Under the pieces are notes generated by a model. That model had not been told where the DNA came from and made no database searches. It saw only the letters and a list, made by a program, of their open reading frames with translations. A stretch of 64,000 bases of DNA from Prorocentrum cordatum. Its lineage: Eukaryota > Sar > Dinophyceae > Prorocentrales > Prorocentraceae. Below, in pieces: positions 10,626 through 24,302 of this stretch. The stretch is taken from assembly GCA_963575745.1 (NCBI GenBank), contig CAUYUJ010021138.1, forward strand, positions 1 to 64,000. The letters run 5' to 3'. A program made the position numbers and the translations under genes. Within the stretch, counting starts at the first letter, position 1. The number at the start of each line of letters is the position of its first letter.

Positions 10626-10979
10626 TCACTTCCGCGGCTTCTTCGCGACGTGGTATTGGACTGCCAGCGCAACCGCTGCCTCGCGGTCCCCGCGCTGAAG
10701 CGCTTCCCGAATCATGTCGCACACAAGCTTCCACATGCCAACCTTGGTCTCAGCATCGCGCTTGCGCGCGGCTGCAGCCGCGCGCGGGGCTGGCACATCA
10801 CTGGCGGCTGCAGCCGCGGTCCTCGTCGACGTCGGAGGCGGTGGTGGCGGCGGCGGCGGCGGAGGAGGGGGAGTAGCCGCATATGTCGCATCCGATGCAG
10901 CGGACTTCGCCTTCGGCGGCGGCACTGGCTCCGAGGGAAGCCGCCATGGCGGCGTCGCTGCACTCATGTTGGCAGCCAT
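10626..10979 (-). CDS. Small Pro/Ala-rich protein with W/C/L helical C-terminus
   Basis: The frame starts at the ATG at 10979 (MAANMSAATPPWRLPSE), with a second ATG at 10967. A run of 13 prolines is followed by Ala-rich sequence containing two long palindromes (10764-10785 and 10804-10817). The C-terminus is KVGMWKLVCDMIREALQRGD then AAVALAVQYHVAKKPRK and a stop at 10626-10628. The W...C....L..GD.EAA..LA..Y pattern parallels the end of the 8964-9527 protein. I do not know the function. Palindromes cluster upstream at 11096-11282. Confidence 0.5.
   Translation of the reverse strand: MAANMSAATPPWRLPSEPVPPPKAKSAASDATYAATPPPPPPPPPPPPPTSTRTAAAAASDVPAPRAAAAARKRDAETKVGMWKLVCDMIREALQRGDREAAVALAVQYHVAKKPRK
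10764..10785. repeat. 22-bp perfect palindrome of the GCTGCAGC family
   Basis: GCGCGCGGCTG and its exact reverse complement, lying within an Ala/Arg-coding part of the small protein gene. A related 14-bp copy is at 10804-10817. Confidence 0.95.
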
Positions 10980-11087
10980 TGATGTTCTGATCACAAGTGG
11001 CTGCGAGCCACATGCAATAACATAAAGCGAACATGCGGGCTGCAAGCGCGATCGAAGCGCTACATCAACACGCCAGGCACGCAACAT

Positions 11088-11282
11088 GTAAGTCAGCGCT
11101 GCAGCGCGACGCAAAAATCTGATATCGGCACGCCAGACACCCGAACGTAAATTTGCGCTGCAGCACGATGGACTCCAAACACACGAAACGTAAGTCAGCG
11201 CTGCAGCGCCGTGAGGTCACACATCGACGGCGGCAACGCGTGAGAGGCACACTTGATCGTAGTGTCGTCGTGCTGCAGCACG
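11088..11282. repeat. Palindrome cluster with a duplicated GTAAGTCA lead-in
   Basis: GTAAGTCAGCGCTGCAGCGC occurs at 11088-11107 and 11190-11209, with a degenerate copy near 11156 and CGTGCTGCAGCACG at 11269-11282. The run lies upstream of the start at 10979. Confidence 0.85.
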
Positions 11283-11486
11283 CTTGATCATACCAACGAT
11301 TCGCAATGACACCAACAGTAGCGAACATTGGGGGGATCCACCAACAATCCGCAATTATTATCCCAATCCTCCTCGTTCTCCTCCTCGCCCTCGTCCTCGT
11401 GCTCGTCCTCCTCGCTGCCATTCTCAATCGCACTGCCGACCGTGATCGCACGCCCCAGCGATGCGGTCGACCGAGCGCGCCGCAGC

Positions 11487-12249
11487 TCAGTCCGAGTCGG
11501 CCTCCTCCTCCTCCGCATCGCCCTCCGCCTCCGCTTCCATCTCCTGGAGCTCATCCGCTTCGCAATCCTGGAGTTCGGCGGTGCACCACTTCGCCGCGGC
11601 CGCTTCAGCGTCATCCTTGCTGCAGCCGCGGTTTGTGCGGCACAAGGCCGTCCTGCTGCAACCGCAGTCTGTGCGGGCGGCCCGCCAAGCTTGGAGCCGC
11701 TGCACCCAATAGATGCGGGTGCCGCAAGGAACGTCGGTTTCGTGGCGCCGCGGGCGCTTCAGCACCGTGCTCGCCTCTGCCGCCTCCGCCGCCTCCTGAA
11801 GCAATTTGGCCTTGATGTACCCTGCGCCCTTCTCGTGCAGCACCACCTGCAGCTTGTCCCCCCCCCCTATGAGGTGGGGGAATGACAATCTGCAGCTCTG
11901 TTGCCTCCGTATCGCCAAACGGCGGCAGCTGCACTGTCTTGAAGCACTTGTCCACTGGAACCTGGCGACTGGCGCGGCCGGACCGCGTGGTCGGGCGGCG
12001 GCCTGGCTCCGCTGCAGCGAAGAGCGTCGTCGGCGCCGTTGGCCCCGACGACGCGGTGCGCTGATTTTTCAGCCACGTTAGGAACATCGTGCCTCGCAAG
12101 CCCTGAGCCTTGCCGCACACCCGCTTGCTCCAACCTGCGGTGGTCACGGTGATGCACTCGCGGTCTCCGATGACCTCGACGGCCGTGACCAGCTCGCGCC
12201 CCGTACGGTTGTCGTGCAACACGACGCAGTCGCGCTTGATCGTCGCCAT
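11487..12249 (-). CDS. Acidic-tailed protein of unknown function, one frameshift
   Basis: The start is the ATG at 12249 (MATIKRDCVVLHDNRTGREL). The N-terminal 60 residues look like a compact beta-rich domain (VIGDRECITVTTAGWSKRV, then GTMFLTWLKNQR). They are followed by a linker, KCFKTVQLPPFGDTEATELQ, and IVIPPPHRG. At a run of ten Gs (minus strand, about 11865-11874) the frame breaks. Removing one G joins it to DKLQVVLHEKGAGYIKAKLL and GTRIYWVQRLQAWR, then an acidic tail (EMEAEAEGDAEEEEADSD) ending at 11487. The break may be a homopolymer consensus error. I recall similar short proteins in dinoflagellate gene sets but cannot name a domain. Palindromes cluster upstream at 12363-12538. Confidence 0.5.
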
Positions 12250-12746
12250 CGCGCGCGCGGCGCGCCGAGGCTGCAGCCCGAGCGCGGTCGCACTTCAGCG
12301 CCAAAATTGCTGCGATGGAGTGATGAGGCAACATGTGCGCGGACGAGGTGCTCATGATGAGGTGCGCTGCAGCGCATGTGAAAGATGAAGCGAAGAGCAA
12401 CGATCACATCGAGCACAACAGTGATGACGAAGCCGCTGCAGCGGCATGTCTGTGGGAAAGGCTGATGTCAGCACCAATATTGTACAGTCGCTGCAGCGAC
12501 GATGCTGGCGCAACGAATCGTTCCGCGCGCTGCAGCGCCGCGGCAAGTATCGCACTTCGCACCAACCCGCACACTGTTTACACCAATCGGAGGGCCACGC
12601 TCGGTGCCGTCATGTGCGCTCGCCGCTCCTTAAGCCCCCTCATCCTCCTCCCTATGCCAAACCTTACCCTGCCTCCTCCTCCTCCTCCTCCGCATCACCC
12701 CTCCCTCCTGCCTCATCCTCCCGCGTGGTCCCTCTATATCGCCAGC

Positions 12747-16045
<3,299 letters not shown>

Positions 16046-16199
16046 GCCAGCGCTATATATAGCGCCGAATGCAACGTGCGAGCCCGCGGGCGCGACGGCG
16101 GATGCGGCGCGCGGCCGCAGCTTGAGACAAGCTGTCGCGCGGCGTGCGCGTGAACATCGACTTGCATGGACATGCAACTTGCGAGCAAAAATGTTGATC

Positions 16200-16619
16200 T
16201 GGGCTGCAGCCCGAGGCCCATGAAGCACGAGCGCGCACGCGCTGCAGCGCGATGCGACATCACGACGACAACCATTTTTTTGCGCTGCAGCGCAAAGTAA
16301 CATACGTGCTATCAAATTTGGAGCGCTGCAGCGCTCAATGCGACCATTGAAAAACAACGAATACAACAAAACATAATTGACATGTGCATTCAAATTCCTT
16401 GCAAACGGAGCTGGGCGAAAATGAAGATCCGAACAACGTGCAACTAGAAAACATGCATTTAACTCAACATTCAGCGCTGCAGCGCTTCATATTCAGCGCA
16501 CGCAGCGCTTCATGTTCATATAAATCCGAAGGCAGCGCTGCAGCGCTTCTCATATTTAAAGCAAAAATCCAGGACACCGACTCCAAATCAAAATGCAAAA
16601 TTTGTAGCGCTGCAGCGCT
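16200..16619. repeat. Dense palindrome cluster upstream of the multi-exon gene
   Basis: Seven perfect members at 16201, 16239, 16280, 16321, 16473, about 16533 and 16606. The first four are spaced 38-41 bp apart. Sequence between them turns AT-richer than the gene region. This is the last cluster of the family. Confidence 0.9.
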
Positions 16620-16697
16620 CAACGAACAAACTCAGCTCTTTCAAGACGTGGATTTACCTTTTTTTCCCTGTGCATGGCCCTTGGATAACAAGTGCAA

Positions 16698-16925
16698 TGT
16701 AACCGCTAAGTCACTTATAACCTACTTAGCAAACTAGCTATAAGCGGTTATAAGTGGTTAGCTAAGTGCGCTAAGCACTTAGCTAACTGGTTATAAGTGG
16801 ATAGCTAAGTACTTACTAAGTCATTACTAAGTGGGCCACTTAGTAATGACTGAGTAAGTACTTAGCTAAGTCCGCTAACTACTTACTAAGTACTTAACTT
16901 AGCGTAGTAAGTATGTTAAGTACTT
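16698..16925. repeat. Nested ACTTAG/CTAAGT palindrome block
   Basis: A near-perfect palindrome spans 16802-16868 around a single central G at 16835, with 33-nt arms carrying one mismatch. A second one, 16757-16787, has 13-bp perfect arms (GTTAGCTAAGTGC) and a 5-nt loop. The surrounding sequence is built from ACTTAG, CTAAGT and TTATAAG words. No coding signal. Confidence 0.9.
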
Positions 16926-16929
16926 AGCA

Positions 16930-18600
16930 ACCGCCGCGGCCATCCAAGCAGTTGCACACTATGGGTACGGTCGGACCTAAGACACAAGCGCGTCCTCCAA
17001 GAACACGAGGCCCACCGCCGGCCAAGAAACCCCTAACATTGAGATCGCTCGAGGGTTTCCCCCCCCAGGGTGCACGAGAGCAACCGAGAGACACGAAGAA
17101 GATTAGGGCGCCCTCCCCGAACCGACCTCGCTCTTATGCCTCGGCCCGGCCGTACCGCTCTCCTCCTTCCTCTGACGCCGTGGGATGGTGCCGACGCCTT
17201 GCCCGCGCGCTGTTGCCGCCCTGCGTCGCCAGCACACGATCTCCACGGCGCTGCTCCGGCCGGCCCGCCCTCGGCCCCACCGAGAGTGGTGCTCCCGCTG
17301 CTGCTGCTGCGCCTGCGGCGCTCCACAGACGGACTGCTGTGCTCCCGCCGCTCAGGATGGTGCCCGCTCGCCCCCCCCCCGTGCCCTCGCTCGGACGTCC
17401 ACTTCCCGTGCAGTGCTTCGACGTCGCGCGCCTGCTTTCCAAGGCTGGTCCAAGATGCTCCTCAACGGCCCTCGCCGAGGAAGGCATGCACACGCCCGAG
17501 CAATGCCAGGCCCCAGCCCGGGCCACAGATCTGGACCCGATTCCCTCCACGTCGCTGCCGCCCCCCTCTCCTTTCCTCTCCTCCGCCGCTTCCCCTCCTG
17601 CCCCTCCTGCTCCTCCCGCTCCCCCTCCTCCTGCAGATCAGCCTCCTGCTGTTCCGCCACCTCCTCCTCCTGTGCTTCCTCTTTCGCCCCCTCCAGTGTA
17701 GAAGGCCCCCCCTTTTTCTGATTGCGCACCACACGATGGCGCCGTTTCGGGGACCAGCGTCCTCTGGGACTCCCCACTTGGCGAATAGAAGATGTTTCTG
17801 CGAACCTGTGAGGGATGGTTGGGAGGCTTCGGACGCCACCCATGGCGCAAGCGCATTCGGCTTGGCTTAGGTCGGGCATGTCCTTCGACAGGCGGAACTT
17901 GGAAGGCACATAATAAGAAACAGTCAAACATAAGCAACAATCAACATTAACCACAACAGAAAAAAAAAAACGCTCCCCTGGCTACTGCAGCCTCTCAGGT
18001 GAAGAGCATGCACTGGCCGAGCGAAGACCCGAGCGGCTCCACACACCCGAGCTGGCTCTCCGGCGTCGCCACGGTGCCGCCGGGCGGCACGGGCGCAGCG
18101 ACCCAGAGGCTCTCCCGCAGCCTGCGCCCTTTCGCCGAGGGCGGCGGGCAGCACTCCTCGCAGCCGCAGACACGTCGAGGGCCACCGCGGCAGAGGAGCG
18201 CACCGTCCGAGGCGCCCTCCGGGAGCCTAAGGGGCGACCAGGGGGCTCCGGCTCAGTCAGGCAGGACCCGGCGCCCACGCCAGCGCGGGGGGCTGCGCGG
18301 AGAGGCTTCCAGCTCACCGCCCGATGCTGGCCCTTGCTGCCCAGCACCACGCAGCCATCCGAGCACGCGGCCGAGGGCCGCGGCCAGCGAGGGGGCGGGG
18401 GAAGCCTGCAACTAGTTCGTCACCCTGGTGGCCCAGGCCGCTCGGCCACGCGCGCCGCGAGCGCCGCGCGCCATGCCACCCGCCCCCACCGGCACGCGCT
18501 GGCAGCATCCGAAGGAGCTGGGCAGCACGCCCTGCGGACACGAGCACCCCGATGAAGCCGCCCCTAGTCACTTTGCCTTGCATGACGAGGGTATTCATCC
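16930..18600. other. GC-rich stretch without a recognised gene
   Basis: Frames on both strands are Arg/Pro/Ala/Ser-rich with no domain I can name. A CCT-rich tract is at 17560-17700. An A10 run follows the element fragment at about 17960. Confidence 0.6.
17867..17955 (+). mobile_element. Fragment of TIR element family 1
   Basis: The left terminus TTAGGTCGGGCATGTCC and CGACAGGCGG match the 29-nt ends of the copies at 38269, 55314 and 63563, followed by the A-rich interior (AATAAGAAACAG). No right terminus is seen, so the copy is truncated. Confidence 0.55.
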
Positions 18601-18639
18601 AGCGAGTCCTGAGCCCGCCATCGCCGAGCCTGCTGGATG

Positions 18640-18880
18640 AGGAGGAAGAGGAGGATAAGCTGGAGGATTGTGCGGAGGAGGGGAAAGAAGAGGGGAAAGA
18701 GAAGAGAAGGCGGATGAGGGAAGAGGGGGCGGGGGAGAAGGATGAGGATGAGGAGGACGAGGCGGAGGGGGAGGAGGAGGAGGAGGAGGAGGAGGAGGAG
18801 GAGCATGAGGCGAAGGAGTAGGAGGTGGAGGAGGAGGAGGACGACGAGGAGGAGGACGAGGAGGAGGAAAGGAGGATGGG
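18640..18880 (+). repeat. GGA-rich array
   Basis: GAGGAGGA-type triplets. The Glu-rich plus-strand and Pro/Leu-rich minus-strand frames are artefacts of the array. Confidence 0.9.
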
Positions 18881-19397
18881 GGTAAGCCAGGGGGATGGGG
18901 GAGGAAGACATGGCCAGTGGAGCGGGATACATCCTCCGCCCGCTGCAGCACCGCCTGGGAGGCGTCGGCGTCCCTGGACCAGCTGGCCCGCTCCGCGTCG
19001 TGCCTGCGGGCATTCTCCCTCCCCATCCCCCTCCTATCGTCCCGGCCCTCCCGCCCCGCCCGCGTCCCCTCCCCTGCCTCCACTTCCGCCCCCCCCCCCC
19101 CGCCCCACCCCTTCTCTGGACGACTCCACCAAGGAGGACGACTGCGACTCGGGGGGCCTCCGCCGCGACGGCACGTCTCGCCGCGCAGCCGCTGCGGAGG
19201 CAGCCACGACCGATGCCGACGGGCGGCCAGGCCCCGGCCGCGCGGCGGAGACGCGCCGCGGCTTCTTCTCCCCCGGGCGCCTGGCCCGAGCTGGCTTCGC
19301 GCACCGCGCAGCCGCACCGCAGTCTGCGCTCCGCGCGCGTCGCGATCACGGGCCGAGCCCTGCAATGCGTCAACCACACGGCGCGCCTTCGCAGCGA

Positions 19398-19692
<295 letters not shown>

Positions 19693-19995
19693 TCTGGCAG
19701 TGTGTGGGCAGTCTACGCTACGCTGCCGAGCGCCCAGGTCACGAGCCCCCATGGTGGGACACGATTCGGCAAACGAGGAGGACCTCGACATCCCGATGGG
19801 CCATCTCCAGCTATCCGGCCCAGACGTGGTGTTACAGAGCACCGTCCCCCGAGCCACGTGCCCAGCGGCGACGAGCTCCACGGCTATAACTACTGCAGCG
19901 ACGGTGGCCCCCGACAGCCTGGTGACGCCGCAGCACGCGGACACCGTAGGCGGTGTCAATCTATCAGCACGTGCTATCTGTGCGTAGCGTCGGGG

Positions 19996-20140
19996 ATGGA
20001 CAGACCCCCCTTTAGTAAAACGTGGTTTAGTGAAAACGGCCTGAGGCCCAAACCTGGCGGGCGCAAGCCTGGAAAATAACGGCCACGGCGCCCTCTCGAG
20101 AACCGAAAACGGACAATTCACTAATCGACGTGTCACTGTT
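19996..20140 (+). repeat. Direct repeat copy A
   Basis: Shares with 20574-20716 the ordered words TTAGTAAA, TTAGTGAAA, CGGCCTG, CGCAAG, GACGGCC or ACGGCC, CGCCCTCTCG, GAACCGAA and ATCGACGTG. Confidence 0.8.
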
Positions 20141-20340
20141 GGGGGTTCTGTCCACCCCCGATAGCGTGCCCTTGGAAACAGACCAGCCGAGCGCCGAGCA
20201 CGCTCGGAAGGCCCTGCCAGCGTCCGACGATCACTGGGGGCCGCCGGCTGCCGCCCAGTTGGCCAGCCACGCCGCCAAAAACCAGCATGTCGGACACCCG
20301 TGGTGCCGCCCAAAAAACATTTACACACACATACAAAAAA

Positions 20341-20491
20341 CACACTGTGGGAGAAACACACACACACACACGCACACACACAACCACACACAACCACACA
20401 CACAACCACACACACAACCACACACACACAACCACACACACAACCACACACACAACCACACACACAACCACACACACAACCACACACACAC
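20341..20491 (+). repeat. CA microsatellite with AACCACAC insertions
   Basis: CA dinucleotides are broken at regular points by ACAACCACAC. It lies between the two direct repeat copies. Confidence 0.95.
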
Positions 20492-20573
20492 AGTGGCTCC
20501 TGGCGCCCATGTGCAGCCCGACGCCGAGGGTGACTGTGACCACGCCCCCGTGACGAGAGCCGTCAGTCGGCGG

Positions 20574-20716
20574 TGGACAAACCTCCCATTAGTAAACCTC
20601 CCCTTAGTGAAACCGGCCTGGGGCCGAAGCCGACGGACCAGGACCCGCAAGAGTGACGGCCGCGACGCCCTCTCGCGAACCGAAGCGGCCAATTCCTCGA
20701 TCGACGTGCCAGAGTA
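20574..20716 (+). repeat. Direct repeat copy B
   Basis: Second copy of the 19996-20140 unit, 578 bp downstream, with about three quarters identity by eye. Confidence 0.8.
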
Positions 20717-21474
20717 GGAGATCTATCGACCTCCGAGGCAGGCACGCAGGAAGCCGGAGGCGCACCTGGCGGCTAATTCACGCGTGGAGCACCCGGAGGC
20801 CACGCGCTGCGTGCACGGCAGCGCCCCTCTTGACGGGCTTCTCCGCTGGCGGGCACTCTAGCCAGTGGCCCGGCGAGCCCAGCCCTTCCCGATGTGGGCA
20901 GCGCGGCAGTGCCGGAAGGAGGCCTCCCAAAGAGGCAGCTTTGAGGCCCCTTCTTCCCAATAAGTTCAACCTCGATTTCCCATGGAAAACCTGAGGAACA
21001 CCAGAGGCAAACTCTGACACAATCAAGGAGCACCGAGCCACTCCCCAACGAAAAGGGTTCCTACTTCAGCGCCCCGACTGTACCCGTTGGTGAACACCTG
21101 CTGCAACGCCGCTGAGCACATGCGGAGAGCCGGGCGCCAGAAGGCCAGGCGGCCACTCGTGTCTCCAGCCCCCGCCCAGGCCGGCCACGCCACGCGTATC
21201 CAACGTCACGGTGCAGTAGGGGGGGGCAGAGCACCAGACAGTGGAAGACAAGGGCGTGCAGGAAGGCCACCTGCACGTGGCATAGGCGCTCGGAGGCCAG
21301 AAGCAGTCGCATCTCTGCTCTCGTTTTGCTCCCACGAATGGAACCATGGCCACACTTTCAGATCGAGCCTGCCTGCAGGATGCCGCGGCCGCTCCTTGGC
21401 GGGTGCAGCGGCTGCGTCGGCAGGGGCATCCCCTGTTGGGGAACTTGCGGAAAACTCTGACATGGGGTGCTGGC

Positions 21475-21870
<396 letters not shown>

Positions 21871-22079
21871 CGCACAAGGAGAATGAGCGACCCAACCACG
21901 CGCGAAGGGATGAACGGTCAAGAGCAGGGGACGAACAAGCACATGAGAAAACCGCTGCCCCTCGGGGGGGGCTGTTCCGAGTCGCACGATGCAGGATCTT
22001 GGCGCCAACTGGGGGGTGGCAGCACAGAAAGCGTGCACACCAGCGGAGCAGCCGCATCGCAGCGGCGGGAGCGCTCGAT

Positions 22080-22175
22080 GGTGGGAGGAGGAGGGGGAGG
22101 GGAGGGCGAGGAGGGGGAGGGGAGGGGAGGAGGGGGAGGGGAGGGGAGGAGGGGGAGGAGGGCAAGCTAGGTGCG
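22080..22175 (+). repeat. GGGGAGGAGG array
   Basis: Tandem GGAGGGGGAGGGGAG words. No coding signal. Confidence 0.85.
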
Positions 22176-22329
22176 CTCGCGTCATATCTGACGTCCTACC
22201 CCTCCCTCCCATCCCTTACCATGGCGCTGATTTTCTCTATCCGCGGACGCGTGTCGTAGCGGACCTGTGGCTCCGCGCGCGCGTGCGTAGTGGGTGGTGG
22301 TGCGCGTGCGTGCGTGCGTGCGTGTGTGC

Positions 22330-22460
22330 GTGGTTGTGGTGGTGGTGGTGGTGGTGCTGGTGCTGGCTGCTGGTGCTGGTGCTGGTGCTGGTGGTGGTGG
22401 TGGTGGTGGTGGTGGTGGTGGTGGTGGTGGTGGTGGTGGTGGTGGTGGTGGTTGTGGTGG
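22330..22460 (+). repeat. GGT microsatellite
   Basis: GTGGTGGTG repeats with TGCTGG interruptions, preceded by GTGCGTGC words at 22300-22325. Confidence 0.95.
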
Positions 22461-22794
22461 TGGGTGGCGGTGGTGGTGCGGCGCGGTGGTGGCGGGCGGA
22501 TGGGCGCGCGAGAAAGAGGCCCGCGCTGGGGCGAGAACGCCATCCTGAACGACGGAGGCCAAACACCGATCCGAAAATGAGGCCCACGCTGCAGCGGGAG
22601 CACGATTCGGAACGATTCGGGAGCAGAAATGAGGCCGGCGCCTCAGCGAGAGCAGCATTTGGAAAAAAAACGCAAGCGAAAACCCGTTTCCCGGGAATCC
22701 GGTGTAAAAAAAACAGTACGCGGGGGGGTGTCGGATATCTTCGGGACGCCATGAGGGGAAGTGGGAGAGTATTTTCACATTGTGTAATTGTAGA

Positions 22795-22975
22795 AGAGGG
22801 TGAGGGGAGGAGGGGAAGGGGGGAGGAAGGGGAGGAGGAGGAGGAGGAGGAGGAAGGAGGAAGGAGGAGGAGGGAGGAGGAGGAGGAGGAGGAGGAGGAG
22901 GAGGAGGAGGAGGAGGAGGAGGAGGAGGAGGAGGAGGACAACGAGGGGAGGAGGAGGGGGAGGGGAGGACGAGGA
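22795..22975 (+). repeat. GGA microsatellite
   Basis: GAGGAGGA repeats of about 150 bp, giving spurious poly-Glu and poly-Pro frames. Confidence 0.95.
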
Positions 22976-23394
22976 GAAATTCTCCACCCACCTCCAAAGT
23001 ACTGAGCCGGCCCACGCGTTGGTGCGCCAGCTCCTCGCGCTTCGGGGGGCTGCGGCATGGACGCGCCTCCCCATCCAGTCTAACAAACTCCAGCCCTCTC
23101 CAACATTTCAGTCCAAAGTTCGATCGGCTGCACGGAAGAGTGACCCTGGGCAAGAGTGACTTTGGTGCGCGGCTTTGGGGGGCCTCGTGGGAATCAACAC
23201 GCAAGCTCGCACGCCGCTGCTGCCGCTCCGCGCTCAGCGACAGGGGGGCCCATTGAGCCCGCACCAGAGGTCACTCTGGCGAAAAGAAACTCCTACGTCT
23301 AGTCTGTTCTACTAGTGCGGAGTCCAAAACTTCATCCGGTCCAGAGTTCCAGTGTGGTCAAACGTTCCATCGAGTCCATAGAGGACTCCTAGCT

Positions 23395-23607
23395 GGGGTC
23401 CGAGTAGATGGGGTCGCAGGATCTCGCCGCATCGCCGATACATCGGCGACGCTTCCCCGATGCATGGGCGATGCATCGGCCATGCACTGGCGAAGTCGGC
23501 GATCATCGGCGACGTCCGCGTGAAAAAATCGGGCTCCGCATCGAGCCACATCGGCGATGCATCGGCGACGCGTGGCGCGATCCTCCGACCCCATCTGCTC
23601 GGACCCC
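23395..23607. mobile_element. TIR element family 2, copy a
   Basis: Left end GGGGTCCGAGTAGATGGGG and right end 23579-23607 form 29-nt inverted repeats with 27 matches. Weaker complementarity (CTCCT) continues a few bases outside. The 213-bp interior is packed with CATCGGCGATGCATCGG-type self-complementary words, so the whole element can fold. Related copies are at 56666-56827 and 57101-57290. Confidence 0.8.
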
Positions 23608-23744
23608 ATCGAGGAGGCCTGGAACAGTCCAAACCTCCATCGAATCCACGGTTCCAGTCCACTCGGAAGTTCCAGCCAGTCCACAGTTCCGGTCCAATCC
23701 AGGGCTCCAGTCCGGTCCACAGTCCGCAAGAGGGCCGTGCCAGG

Positions 23745-23895
23745 CCGTCCTCCTCCTCCTCCTTCTCCTTCCCCTTCCCTCCTCCTCCCCCTGCTCCTCC
23801 TCCTCCTCCTCCTCCTCCTCCTCCTCCTCCTCCTCCTCCTCCTCCTCCTCTTCCTCCTCCTCCTCCTCCTCCTCCCCCTCCCCCCCCCGTGGGCG
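23745..23895 (+). repeat. CCT microsatellite
   Basis: Nearly pure CCT repeats, reading as poly-Ser, poly-Pro or poly-Leu. Confidence 0.95.
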
Positions 23896-24264
23896 CCTGG
23901 CCGCCTGCGAGGCCAGCTCGGCCTCCAGCGCCCTGCACCGCTCCTCCTGCCTCTGCTGGCGGTCGCGGGTCTGCGCTGCCGCCGCCTGGTGCTCCTCGCG
24001 GGCTCGGGGGGGGGGGGAGGGGGGGGCGGAGGCTGTGGAGGAGCCGGACGAGGGGGGAGGAGGAGCAGAAGGGGGTGGGGGAGGGTAGGTGAAGAGGTCA
24101 AGTGGGGAGGGGGACGAATTTAAACCCGCGTGCTCCCGCCCGTGAGTGGGCGCCCCTGGTCTCGGCACCCCGCGCAGGCAGAACGGCCCGAGGCGGGGTG
24201 GGCCAGCGGCCTCATCTCACGTCGTCGTACTGCCACCACTCAATGACTCCTTGAGTCGCCCCGT

Positions 24265-24300
24265 GGGCGGCGGCAGTCTGAAGATATGCTGCCGCCGCCC
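24265..24300 (-). other. 3'-terminal stem-loop of the retroelement
   Basis: Perfect 12-bp stem: GGGCGGCGGCAG at 24265-24276 pairs with CTGCCGCCGCCC at 24289-24300, with a 12-nt loop. It lies two bases past the last stop codon of the element. Some LINE reverse transcriptases recognise a 3' stem-loop; that role here is inferred. Confidence 0.75.
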
Positions 24301-24302
24301 TC

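Noticed and set aside
8990-10672. 560-codon minus-strand frame
   Set aside because: Crosses GGA and CCT arrays and the antisense of real genes; Ser/Arg/Glu low complexity throughout.
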